DNA from: Actinomadura soli
GTDB taxonomy: Bacteria > Actinomycetota > Actinomycetes > Streptosporangiales > Streptosporangiaceae
Reading direction: 5' to 3'
Length of the DNA stretch: 47,750 bases
Assembly (NCBI RefSeq): GCF_005889715.1
Contig: NZ_VCKW01000033.1
Span: 1 to 47,750, forward strand
Shown here piece by piece: positions 28,213 through 36,387 of the stretch (within the stretch, counting starts at the first letter, position 1; the number at the start of each line of letters is the position of its first letter). Below the pieces are notes generated by a model. That model was not told the DNA's origin, did no database searches, and worked only from the letters and a program-made list of their open reading frames with translations. The position numbers were made by a program, and so were the translations under genes.

Positions 28213-29042
28213 CGGCGGACGCGGCCCCGGCGCCCATGGCGCCCGTCCCGTACCGGGTGACGGGCCGGCGCGCCGAGACGGCCGACACGGTCACGCTGAC
28301 CTTGGAACCTGTCGGGGTGTCCATCGCGGAGCCGCTCCCGGGGCAGTTCACCATGATGTACGCGTTCGGCATCGGCGAGGTGCCGATCTCCGTCAGCCGC
28401 ATCGGACCGGGACGGGTGCGGGAGCAGACCGTCCGGGCCGTCGGCGCCGTGACCCGGGCCGTGTGCGCGACGAAGCCGGGCCAGGTGGTCGGGCTGCGCG
28501 GCCCGTTCGGCGTCGGCTGGGGGCTGGAGTCGGCGCGCGGCCGCGATCTGGTCATCGCCGCCGGCGGGATTGGTATGGCCCCGCTGCGGCCGGTGGTGCT
28601 GCGCGCGCTGTCCGAGCGGGAGGCCTTCGGCCGGATCACGGTCTTGATCGGCGCCCGGACGCCCGCGGATCTGCTGTTCACCGACGAGCTGGACGTGTGG
28701 CGGGCCCGCGGTGCCCGGGTCGAGGTCACGGTGGACCGGCCGGCCCCGGGCTGGAGCGGTCACGTGGGCCTGATCACGGCGCTGGTGGGCTCCGTGGACG
28801 CCGATCCGGTCCGGGCCGCGGCGTTCGTCTGCGGGCCGGAGGTGATGATGCGCGTCACCGCGGAGGCGCTCATCGGGCTGGGGATGCCCGCCGTCGACGT
28901 CCGCGTCTCACTGGAGCGCAACATGCGCTGCGGGCTCGGGTGGTGCGGGCACTGCCAGCTCGGGCCGTTGCTGATCTGCCGGGACGGGCCCGTCGTGCCC
29001 TACGGGCACGCCGTCCCGCTCATGACCGTCAGGGAGCTGTAG
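28209..29042 (+). CDS. hydG: Hydrogenase FAD/NAD(P)-binding subunit (HydG-like)
   Basis: A 277-residue ferredoxin-reductase-like subunit of a group 3b hydrogenase, passing electrons between NAD(P)H and the FeS chain in the cytosol. The FAD-binding strand is [20 protein letters not shown]; the nucleotide site is [14 protein letters not shown]; the C-terminal [2Fe-2S] motif is C-x4-C-x2-C-x7-C ([19 protein letters not shown]). The start at 28209 overlaps the previous stop. It is followed directly by the small subunit. Confidence 0.92.
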   Translation: MTADAAPAPMAPVPYRVTGRRAETADTVTLTLEPVGVSIAEPLPGQFTMMYAFGIGEVPISVSRIGPGRVREQTVRAVGAVTRAVCATKPGQVVGLRGPFGVGWGLESARGRDLVIAAGGIGMAPLRPVVLRALSEREAFGRITVLIGARTPADLLFTDELDVWRARGARVEVTVDRPAPGWSGHVGLITALVGSVDADPVRAAAFVCGPEVMMRVTAEALIGLGMPAVDVRVSLERNMRCGLGWCGHCQLGPLLICRDGPVVPYGHAVPLMTVREL

Positions 29043-29044
29043 TG

Positions 29045-29845
29045 ATGGGACGACCGACGTTGGCCGTGTGGAAGTTCGCCTCCTGCGACGGCTGCCAGCT
29101 CACCCTCTTGGACTGCGAGGACGAGCTGCTCGCCCTCACCGGGCGGATCGAGATCGCGCACTTCCTGGAGGCGACCAGCGCCGCCGGGGAGGGCCCGTAC
29201 GACGTGTCGCTGGTGGAGGGGTCGATCACGACGCCCGCCGACCTGGAACGCATCCGGCACGTGCGGGCGGTGTCTCGCAAGCTGATCACGATCGGGGCGT
29301 GCGCGACCGCCGGGGGCGTCCAGGCGCTGCGGAACTTCGGTGACGTCGAGGAGTTCGCCTCCGTCGTCTACGCGCGTCCCGACTACATCGCCACCCTCGA
29401 CCGCTCCACTCCCATCTCGGCGCACGTGCCGGTGGACTTCGAGCTGCGCGGCTGTCCGATCGACCGCCGCCAGCTGCTGGAGGTGCTGACGGCCCACCTC
29501 ACCGGGCGCAGGCCGGACGTCCCCGGGCACAGTGTGTGCTTCGAGTGCAAGAGCCGCGGGAACGTGTGCGTCATGGTCGCCCGCGGCACGCCCTGCCTGG
29601 GCCCGATCACCCACGCGGGCTGCGGCGCGATCTGCCCCGCGTACGGGCGGGGCTGCTACGGCTGCTTCGGCCCCTCCCCCAACTGGAGCGGCGCGCGGCC
29701 CAACACCCGCGGGCTGCTGCCGTGGCTGGACATGACCGAGGACGAGACGCACCGGGTGCTGGCCACTTTCAACGTCTCGGCGTTCCGCGAGGAGCAAGGG
29801 CCGGAGCCCTTGGCTGAGGAGGCCAGCGATGACGCATCGCAATGA
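29045..29845 (+). CDS. hydD: [NiFe]-hydrogenase small subunit (HydD-like)
   Basis: A 266-residue electron-transfer subunit without a Tat signal, hence cytosolic. The proximal cluster uses SCDGCQ near residue 15, IGAC near 80 and GCP near 140. A Cys-rich C-terminal third ([34 protein letters not shown]) carries two more clusters, as in group 3b sulfhydrogenases. Start ATG 29045 lies just after the previous stop; GTG 29042 is an alternative. The 3' end overlaps the large-subunit gene by 17 bp. Confidence 0.94.
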   Translation: MGRPTLAVWKFASCDGCQLTLLDCEDELLALTGRIEIAHFLEATSAAGEGPYDVSLVEGSITTPADLERIRHVRAVSRKLITIGACATAGGVQALRNFGDVEEFASVVYARPDYIATLDRSTPISAHVPVDFELRGCPIDRRQLLEVLTAHLTGRRPDVPGHSVCFECKSRGNVCVMVARGTPCLGPITHAGCGAICPAYGRGCYGCFGPSPNWSGARPNTRGLLPWLDMTEDETHRVLATFNVSAFREEQGPEPLAEEASDDASQ

Positions 29846-31124
29846 TCGGACGCTGAAGGTCGGGGCGCTCGCCCGGGTGGAAGGCGAGGGCGCGATGTAC
29901 GTCCGGGTGCGCGGCGCGGACGTCGAGGAGGTGCGGCTGGACATCTACGAGCCGCCGCGGTTCTTCGAGGCGTTCCTGCGCGGCCGCGCCCACACCGAGC
30001 CGCCCGACATCACGGCCAGGATCTGCGGGATCTGCCCGGTCGCGTACCAGATGAGCGCGTGCCAGGCGATCGAGGCGGCCTGCGGCGTGACCGTGGACGG
30101 CGTCCTGCGCGACCTGCGGCGGCTGCTGTACTGCGGCGAGTGGATCGAGAGCCACGCGCTGCACATCTACCTGCTGCACGCCCCCGACTTCCTCGGCTAC
30201 CCGGGAGCGGTCGAGCTCGCCCGCGACCACCGCGCACTGGTCGAGCGGGGCCTGCGGCTGAAGAAGGCGGGCAACACGCTGCTGGAGGTGCTCGGCGGCC
30301 GGGCGATCCATCCGGTGAACGTCCGCGTCGGCGGCTTCTACCGGACGCCGGCGCGCACCGAACTGGCCCCGCTCGCCGAGACCCTGCGGCGGGCATTGGA
30401 CGACGCCCTGGCCACCGTGGAATGGGCGGCGGGGTTCGAGTTCCCCGACTTCGTCCACCACCACGAATACCTCGCGCTGTCGACCGACCGGTATCCGCTG
30501 GAGGAGGGCACCCTCCGCAGCAGCGCGGGACGCGCCTTCCCCGCCGCCGATTTCGAGGAGAACATCGTCGAGGAGCAGGTGCCCCACTCGACCGCGCTGC
30601 ACGCCCGCTTCACCGACGGCGGCATGTACCTCGCCGGGCCGCTGGCGCGCTACTCCCTCAACCACGACCGGCTGTCGCCGCTGGCGCTGGAGGCCGCCGC
30701 CCGGGCCGGGCTCGGCGCCGAATGCCGCAACCCGTTCCGCAGCATCCTGGTCCGCGCCGTCGAGATCGTCTACGCGGTGGACGAGGCGCTGCGGATCATC
30801 GACGCCTACGAGCCGCCGCCCCGCCCGTCGGTGCCCGTGCCGGCCCGGGAGGGCACCGGGCACGGCGTCACCGAGGCGCCACGTGGCCTCCTGTACCACC
30901 GCTACGACCTGGGCCCGGACGGCCTGATACGGGCCGCGCGGATCGTTCCGCCGACGTCGCAGAACCAGGCCGCCATCGAGGACGACCTGCGCCAATTCGT
31001 CACGACCCGCCTGCACCTGGACGACCACGACCTGACCCACCACTGCGAGCAGGCGATCCGCAACTACGACCCCTGCATCTCCTGCTCCACCCACTTCCTC
31101 GACCTCACCGTGGACCGGTCATGA
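29829..31124 (+). CDS. hydA: [NiFe]-hydrogenase large subunit (HydA-like, group 3b)
   Basis: A 431-residue catalytic subunit. The four nickel-ligating cysteines are C66 and C69 ([14 protein letters not shown]) and C416 and C419 ([10 protein letters not shown]). After His422 only nine residues remain, FLDLTVDRS, which should be removed or retained by the endopeptidase encoded next. Sequence pattern and operon (HydG, HydD, HydB) fit bidirectional NAD(P)-linked group 3b enzymes; in Mycobacterium smegmatis the related Hyd3 is DosR-controlled and evolves H2 under hypoxia (established). Maturation requires the hyp operon at 2902-7629. Confidence 0.95.
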   Translation: MTHRNDRTLKVGALARVEGEGAMYVRVRGADVEEVRLDIYEPPRFFEAFLRGRAHTEPPDITARICGICPVAYQMSACQAIEAACGVTVDGVLRDLRRLLYCGEWIESHALHIYLLHAPDFLGYPGAVELARDHRALVERGLRLKKAGNTLLEVLGGRAIHPVNVRVGGFYRTPARTELAPLAETLRRALDDALATVEWAAGFEFPDFVHHHEYLALSTDRYPLEEGTLRSSAGRAFPAADFEENIVEEQVPHSTALHARFTDGGMYLAGPLARYSLNHDRLSPLALEAAARAGLGAECRNPFRSILVRAVEIVYAVDEALRIIDAYEPPPRPSVPVPAREGTGHGVTEAPRGLLYHRYDLGPDGLIRAARIVPPTSQNQAAIEDDLRQFVTTRLHLDDHDLTHHCEQAIRNYDPCISCSTHFLDLTVDRS

Positions 31125-31603
31125 CCATCGTCATCGGCGTCGGCAACGACTTCCGCCGCGACGACGGCGCCGGACCCGCGGTGGTGCAGGCCCTGCGCGG
31201 CCGGGTGCGGGCGACGCTCGCGGCGACCGACGGCGAGCCGGCGCGGCTCATCGGGCTGTGGGCCGGAGCGGACCTGGCGATCGTCGTGGACGCGGTCCGC
31301 GCGGAGCCGCCCGACCCCGGCCGGATCCACGACCTCGGCGCCGAGACCGCGGCGCTCGCCCAGCGGCCCGTGACCGGCCACGCTCTTGGGCTCGGCGAGG
31401 CCGTCGCGCTCGGGCTCGCCGTCGCGCAGATGCCCGTCCGGCTGCGCGTCCTGGCGATCGAGGGGCTCGACTTCGGCTTCGGCCGCGGACTGACCCCGAG
31501 GGTCGCCGCCGCCGTCACCACCGTCACCGACCGGATCGCCGCCTCACTCGCATCGCACGTCTCACCGAATCCGTCGCCTGTGAGAGAAAGCCGACCGTCA
31601 TGA
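31121..31603 (+). CDS. Hydrogenase maturation endopeptidase
   Basis: A 160-residue protease of the HyaD/HycI family. The N-terminal [18 protein letters not shown] supplies the first nickel-probing acidic residue (in RRDDG), the second is in VDAVRAE, and [13 protein letters not shown] contains the conserved His. It would remove the C-terminal tail of the large subunit once nickel is inserted. Overlaps both neighbours by ATGA. The last 30 residues are Ser/Pro-rich and not conserved. Confidence 0.92.
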   Translation: MTIVIGVGNDFRRDDGAGPAVVQALRGRVRATLAATDGEPARLIGLWAGADLAIVVDAVRAEPPDPGRIHDLGAETAALAQRPVTGHALGLGEAVALGLAVAQMPVRLRVLAIEGLDFGFGRGLTPRVAAAVTTVTDRIAASLASHVSPNPSPVRESRPS

Positions 31604-32718
31604 ACACTTTGGAACTGACCGGGCTCGGTCCCCTGTACGACGCGCTGCGCCGCGCCGGATACACCGTCATCGGCCCGACCGTCCGCGACGACGCCATCGT
31701 CCTGGCCGAGCTGGACTCGATCGACCATCTGCCCTACGGGTGGGGCGTGCGGCTCGCACCCGGCGGTTACCGGCTGCGCCGCAGGGACGACGGCGCCGCC
31801 TTCGCCCACGCGGCCGGGCCGCAGTCCTGGAAGCCGTTCCTGCACCGGCCGCGCGTCAAGGTCTGGGAGGCGGACCGGACCGACGACGGCTTCGAGGTCA
31901 AGGACGCAGCGCCCGAACCCGGCCGGCTGGCACTGCTCGGCGTCCGCCCGTGCGATCTGCGCGCCATCGCCATCCAGGACCGCGTGCTGACCGGTGGCCG
32001 CCACGTCGACCCGTCCTACGCGGCGCGGCGCGACGGCGCCTTCATCGTCGCCGTCAACTGCACCGAGCCCGGCGAGACCTGCTTCTGCGTCTCGATGGGA
32101 ACCGGCCCGCAGGCGGGCCCGGGATACGACCTCTCGCTCACCGAACTGACCGGCGAGGACAGCCTCCGCTACGTCGTGGACGTGGGCACCGAGGCGGGCG
32201 CACGCGTGATGGGCGACATCCAGGCCGGTCCGGCGGAGCCCGCCGTCGTGGACCGGGCCCGCGCCGAGGTGACGGCGGCGGCCGACCGGATGGGCCGCGA
32301 GATGCCCGCGCTGGGCCTGCGCGACCTGATGGCGGGCAGCCTGGAGGCCGAACGCTGGGACGAGGTCGCCGAACGCTGCCTGAGCTGCGGCAACTGCACG
32401 ATGGTGTGCCCGACCTGCTTCTGCACCAGGGTCACCGACACCACCGATCTCACCGGCGACCACGCCGAGCGCTGGCAGCTGTGGGACTCCTGCTTCGACC
32501 TGGACTACTCCCACCTGCACGGCGGCGACGTCCGGTCGTCCCCCAAGAGCCGCTACCGGCAATGGCTCACCCACAAGCTCGGTACCTGGCACGACCAGTT
32601 CGGCTCGTCGGGCTGCGTGGGCTGCGGCCGGTGCATCGTGTGGTGCCCCGTCGGCATCGACCTCACCGTCGAGGTCGCCGCACTACGCGCCGAGACCGCG
32701 CAGGACGGTGCCGGCTGA
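31600..32718 (+). CDS. hydB: Hydrogenase iron-sulfur subunit (HydB-like)
   Basis: A 372-residue iron-sulfur protein of the sulfhydrogenase beta-subunit type. Two tetra-Cys ferredoxin motifs lie in the C-terminal third: [16 protein letters not shown] and [16 protein letters not shown]-terminal half contains [12 protein letters not shown], a signature of the family. It links the FAD subunit to the small subunit and, in relatives, may reduce sulfur compounds. Last gene of the six-gene operon, overlapping the protease gene. A weak inverted repeat with a hypoxia-box appearance follows at 32728. Confidence 0.92.
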   Translation: MNTLELTGLGPLYDALRRAGYTVIGPTVRDDAIVLAELDSIDHLPYGWGVRLAPGGYRLRRRDDGAAFAHAAGPQSWKPFLHRPRVKVWEADRTDDGFEVKDAAPEPGRLALLGVRPCDLRAIAIQDRVLTGGRHVDPSYAARRDGAFIVAVNCTEPGETCFCVSMGTGPQAGPGYDLSLTELTGEDSLRYVVDVGTEAGARVMGDIQAGPAEPAVVDRARAEVTAAADRMGREMPALGLRDLMAGSLEAERWDEVAERCLSCGNCTMVCPTCFCTRVTDTTDLTGDHAERWQLWDSCFDLDYSHLHGGDVRSSPKSRYRQWLTHKLGTWHDQFGSSGCVGCGRCIVWCPVGIDLTVEVAALRAETAQDGAG

Positions 32719-32727
32719 GCCGTTCAC

Positions 32728-32740
32728 GGGCTAAAGGCCC
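32728..32740. promoter_or_regulatory. Degenerate DosR/DevR-like box (M50 protease)
   Basis: GGGCTAAAGGCCC, inverted GGGC-GCCC arms with a short spacer, 76 bp upstream of the protease gene. Confidence 0.4.
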
Positions 32741-32816
32741 TCCCGGAAAGGGCTGTTCGACCCCGATCACGAACCCTGGGCCGGGCGAGCATGAAGGCAG
32801 GCGCGGGAGGTGCGCG

Positions 32817-33956
32817 ATGAAGCAGACCTTCAAGCTCGGGACGATCCTCGGCATCCCGGTCGGGATGCACTGGTCGGTTCTGGTGATCACGGCTCTGATC
32901 GCCGACATCCTCGCCAGAACGGTACTGCCCGCTGCCGATCCGGCGGCGTCCGCCGGTACGCGCTGGGCGGTGGCGGCGCTTGGCGCGGTGCTGTTCCTCG
33001 CCTCGCTGGCCGCGCACGAGTTCGCGCACGCGCTCGTCGCCCGCCGCCACGGCGTCCGGGTCGGCTCGGTCACGCTGTGGATGCTGGGCGGCGTCGCGGA
33101 ACTGGACGACGAACCGCCCGACGCTCGCGCGGACCTGCGCATCGCCGGTGTCGGCCCGCTGACCAGCGCGGCGGCCGCCGTCCTGTTCACCGGGGCCGCG
33201 GCGGCCGGCGCCGCGCTGGACGTCGCGCCGGTCGCCACCGCGTCACTGAGCTGGCTGGCGGCGGCCAACGCGCTTATCGCCGTGTTCAACCTCCTGCCGG
33301 GCGCGCCGCTGGACGGCGGCCGCATCCTGCGCGCGCTGCTGTGGCGCCGGCGCGGGGACCGGACGAGCGCGAGCCACGCCGCCGATCGCGCCGGGACGAC
33401 ACTGGGCCACGCCATGATCGGCGGCGGGCTGGTCATCATGCTGCTGGTGAGCTGGTTCAACGGACTCTGGCTCGCGCTGGTCGGATGGTTCATCGCCGGC
33501 TCGGCCCGGGCCGAGGGACGCTGGACGGACCTGCGCGCCGCCGCCGCGGGCCTGCGCGCCGCCGACATCATGACGCCCTACCCCGACCACGGCTGGTCCT
33601 GGCAGCCCGCGGGCCCGTTCATCGAGGGCGTCGCGGCCCGGTCGCGGCAGTCGGTGTTCCCCGTCCTGGACGTGACCGGCGACCCGGTCGGCGCCGTCAC
33701 GGTGGACCGGCTGTCACGCGTCCCGTCCCAGAAGGCCGGAGCCGCCCTCGGAGACCTCAGCGTCCCGCTGCCTCCCGACCGGGTCACCGGCCCCGACATC
33801 CCCGCGATCACACTGCTCCAGCTGCGGCCCATCGCGGGCGACCTCCTCGCGGTCGTGGCCGCCGACCACCGGCTGCTCGGCATCATCACCACCGCCGACG
33901 TCCAGCGGCTGCTCCGGCACGACCGGCTCCGGCGAAGCCGCCGTGCCACCCCCTGA
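32817..33956 (+). CDS. Site-2-type M50 membrane metalloprotease, Rip3-like
   Basis: A 379-residue intramembrane zinc protease. The active-site H67-E68-F-A-H71 lies in helix 2, and NLLPGAPLDGGRILRALL supplies the conserved Asp. Five to six membrane helices end near residue 235; a degenerate CBS-domain pair follows (DIMTPYPDHGWSW, DLLAVVAADHRLLGIITTADV). This matches M. tuberculosis Rv2625c/Rip3, a DosR-regulon gene. Substrate unknown; anti-sigma factors are typical. ATG 32817 follows GGGAGG. Confidence 0.92.
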   Translation: MKQTFKLGTILGIPVGMHWSVLVITALIADILARTVLPAADPAASAGTRWAVAALGAVLFLASLAAHEFAHALVARRHGVRVGSVTLWMLGGVAELDDEPPDARADLRIAGVGPLTSAAAAVLFTGAAAAGAALDVAPVATASLSWLAAANALIAVFNLLPGAPLDGGRILRALLWRRRGDRTSASHAADRAGTTLGHAMIGGGLVIMLLVSWFNGLWLALVGWFIAGSARAEGRWTDLRAAAAGLRAADIMTPYPDHGWSWQPAGPFIEGVAARSRQSVFPVLDVTGDPVGAVTVDRLSRVPSQKAGAALGDLSVPLPPDRVTGPDIPAITLLQLRPIAGDLLAVVAADHRLLGIITTADVQRLLRHDRLRRSRRATP

Positions 33957-33974
33957 ACGCGCTGGTCACAGCTT

Positions 33975-35261
33975 TCACACCTGGGAAGCCTTGAGAGCGG
34001 ACGGTTCCGCATTGGCGACGCGGTCACGCAAAGCACGCAAGCGCGGGCTGGTGCGCGGTGCCGCCACGAACGTCGCGTCCCGGGTGGACGCCGCGTGCCT
34101 CAGCCAGGCCAGGTCGGCGCGGCTCCGAACGCGGGCCTCGGACACCGGACCGGCCGCCGGCTCGGACGGCCTGAGCGGACGCCCGGCGAGCATGACCAGT
34201 TCCAGCAGCGGACGGTGACCGGCGGGGCACCTCTCGCCTCGGGTCACCAGCAGGTCTCCCCGCTCTCCCCGATACACCTGTTTGCTCGCGGGCAGCAGCC
34301 CGGGGTCCGAGCCGGGCTGAAGCACCGGGACTCCCCGGTGGACGACCAGGCGCGACACCATCTCGGGGTCACCGCCCGCCGCTCCCGCCCCGGCCGGGTC
34401 GACGACGAAGCCCTCGATCGGCGCCTCCGAAGCCGACAGAGCGGCGATCGCGTGCTCGTCCAGGCGTCCGCCTACGAACACCGGCACATACCGCATCCCC
34501 GCACCGTCGAGCCGGCGCCGTGCCTGGACGCAGCGGCGCATCAGATCGCCGCCTGACACCGCGACGCCCACCCGGGCCCGCATCCGCCGCGAGTGCACCC
34601 AGGCCAAGGCCGACCGCACCAGGTCGGTGTCCGCCTCGCCGATGCTCTCGACCAGCAACGCCACCACGCCCGCGTCAGCGGCGAAACCGGCGGTGAGCCC
34701 GTCGGTCAGGACGGCTCCGGGCAGCGCCGCCCGCCGGGCCGCATCAAGATCACAGGTCGCGTCGAAACCCCCGATCACCGCCGAGCGGGCCTCGACCGGA
34801 CTCCGGACCTCACGTCCGGACTCCGGACGGTGGATCAACCGGGCCGCACCGGCCGCCCGGACGATCCCGGCGGCCCGCGAGGCCATCGCGGTCTGGAACC
34901 GGAGGCGGCGCAGCAGTTCGGCCTGGACGAGAAAGGCCACCGCGTGCGGCGCGGTCACCTCCAGCACGGGCTCGCCGGCCAGGACCACCCGCCCCTCGGG
35001 CACGGCCCGCACCTCACCGGTGAACCGCACCCTGCACAGCGAACGCGCGGTCGCCCGAGAACAGATCCCCGCCTCGGTGAGCATCCCGACATGGTCGCCG
35101 CCCAGGCGGAAGTCCAGCAGGTGGCGCAGGCCGTCGCCCAGGCCGGCCGCGACCGCCAACGGACGGTCCAGGCCCTGGACGACCGTGAGGCTGTAGGTGG
35201 CCGATGCCATTCCGGCCTTGTGCAGGCGGGCCGCGCTGGCGTCGTCGTCGCCGGTCCGCAT
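33975..35261 (-). CDS. Divergent nicotinate phosphoribosyltransferase-like protein
   Basis: A 428-residue NAPRTase-fold protein related to PncB; PncB2 (Rv0573c) of M. tuberculosis is in the DosR regulon. The fold is recognisable (GLDRPLAVAAGLGDGLRHLL, VLAGEPVLEVTAP, VEARSAVIGGFDAT, RRRLDGAGM). Two catalytic signatures are altered: the GTMAHS-type motif carrying the phosphorylated His reads TDGLTAGFA, and RLDSGDL reads AVSGGDL. NAD salvage activity is therefore doubtful. ATG 35261 with GAGGAA is preferred over GTG 35276. It lies 19 bp after the universal stress protein in the same leftward operon. Confidence 0.8.
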   Translation of the reverse strand: MRTGDDDASAARLHKAGMASATYSLTVVQGLDRPLAVAAGLGDGLRHLLDFRLGGDHVGMLTEAGICSRATARSLCRVRFTGEVRAVPEGRVVLAGEPVLEVTAPHAVAFLVQAELLRRLRFQTAMASRAAGIVRAAGAARLIHRPESGREVRSPVEARSAVIGGFDATCDLDAARRAALPGAVLTDGLTAGFAADAGVVALLVESIGEADTDLVRSALAWVHSRRMRARVGVAVSGGDLMRRCVQARRRLDGAGMRYVPVFVGGRLDEHAIAALSASEAPIEGFVVDPAGAGAAGGDPEMVSRLVVHRGVPVLQPGSDPGLLPASKQVYRGERGDLLVTRGERCPAGHRPLLELVMLAGRPLRPSEPAAGPVSEARVRSRADLAWLRHAASTRDATFVAAPRTSPRLRALRDRVANAEPSALKASQV

Positions 35262-35280
35262 GTTCGTTCCTCGCACGGGT

Positions 35281-36129
35281 TCAGGCCATCGGGACGACAG
35301 CGACCGGACTTTGCGCGTGGTGGATGACGCCGTGGCTGACCGACCCGAGTTGCGGGGCGTTCCAGCGCCGGTCGTGGGCGCCGACCACCAGCAGGCGGGC
35401 GTTGCGCGAGGCGGTGGACAGCGCGGTCACCGGATGCTCCAGGAGGATCTCGTCCACGACGTCGACCCGCGGGTACTTGGCCCGCCAGGGTTTGTACGCG
35501 GCGATGACCGCGTTGCGCAGGTCGAGTTCGATCTGCTCGTAGTCGAAGGCGTAGCCGGCCTCGACAAGGGTGGCGAACGTCTGCCAGGCGTGGACCACCC
35601 GGAGCCGGGCGCCGTGAATCATCGCGGCGTCGAAGGCGTACTCCAGCACCGCGTCGGCCTCGCGGATCAGGTCGATGCCCACGACGATCTCGCCGCGGTC
35701 GGCGGCGTCCCCGCGCACGATCACCACCGGGACGGTCGGGTGCCCGGCCGCGCGCAGGCTCACCGAGCCCAGCAGCAGGCTGGCGAACCCGCCCCGCCCG
35801 CGGCTGCCCAGTACCAGCTCGAACGCCTTGTCCGACTGCTCATGCAGGGCTCGCGGCACCTCTCCGGTGACCAGGGCGGCCGTCGTCACCAGGTCCGGCC
35901 ACCGCTCCCGGACGCGCTCCCGGGCAGCGGCCAGAACCTCATGCCCGGCACGGTTCAAGTAGTCGGGCGTCTCGGGTGGCACGAACACAGGCGCCCGGTA
36001 CTGCCGGATCTCCACGGCATGGACGATGTGCAGCGGGCGGTCGCGCAGGACGGCTTCGGCAGCGGCCCAGTCAAGGGCACGGCCGGCTTGGTCGGATCCG
36101 TCGGTGCCGACGACGATCGGCTTGGACAT
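35281..36129 (-). CDS. Tandem universal stress protein, Rv2623-like
   Basis: A 282-residue protein with two complete USP domains (about 1-143 and 148-282). Domain 1 has IVVGTDGSDQAG and the ATP-binding loop GSRGRGGFASLLLGSVS; domain 2 has IVVGIDLIREAD and GAHDRRWNAPQLGSVSHG. This arrangement matches DosR-regulated Rv2623, an ATP-binding growth regulator. ATG 36129 follows GGAGG. A GGGCCGAAAGTCCC box lies 116 bp upstream. It shows what the shortened copy at 25030-25587 has lost. Confidence 0.94.
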   Translation of the reverse strand: MSKPIVVGTDGSDQAGRALDWAAAEAVLRDRPLHIVHAVEIRQYRAPVFVPPETPDYLNRAGHEVLAAARERVRERWPDLVTTAALVTGEVPRALHEQSDKAFELVLGSRGRGGFASLLLGSVSLRAAGHPTVPVVIVRGDAADRGEIVVGIDLIREADAVLEYAFDAAMIHGARLRVVHAWQTFATLVEAGYAFDYEQIELDLRNAVIAAYKPWRAKYPRVDVVDEILLEHPVTALSTASRNARLLVVGAHDRRWNAPQLGSVSHGVIHHAQSPVAVVPMA

Positions 36130-36244
36130 CGGGTCCTCCTCTTCGCGGCAGTCGGCTGGTTTCCGTGCGGCCCCGCACGTCAGGCGTGTCCCGGTGGGCA
36201 CGGCCACCGGTCCCCACGCTTCATCACGGAGTGCCGCATCCGTA

Positions 36245-36258
36245 GGGCCGAAAGTCCC
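36245..36258. promoter_or_regulatory. DosR/DevR-like box (divergent USP / metal ATPase)
   Basis: GGGCCGAAAGTCCC, one base from a perfect palindrome, between the universal stress protein gene (116 bp) and the divergent P-type ATPase gene (130 bp). Confidence 0.6.
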
Positions 36259-36387
36259 CCCGCCGGGCGGCCACCGGCCCTCGGAAAACGGGCCGATCGG
36301 CAGTTCTCCGGCGTCCCATCGCCTCTGGGAGACCCACCTCATGACCGGCGAGCGTGGGAAAGGCCTGCAGACCCGGAGGGCGGCGAG

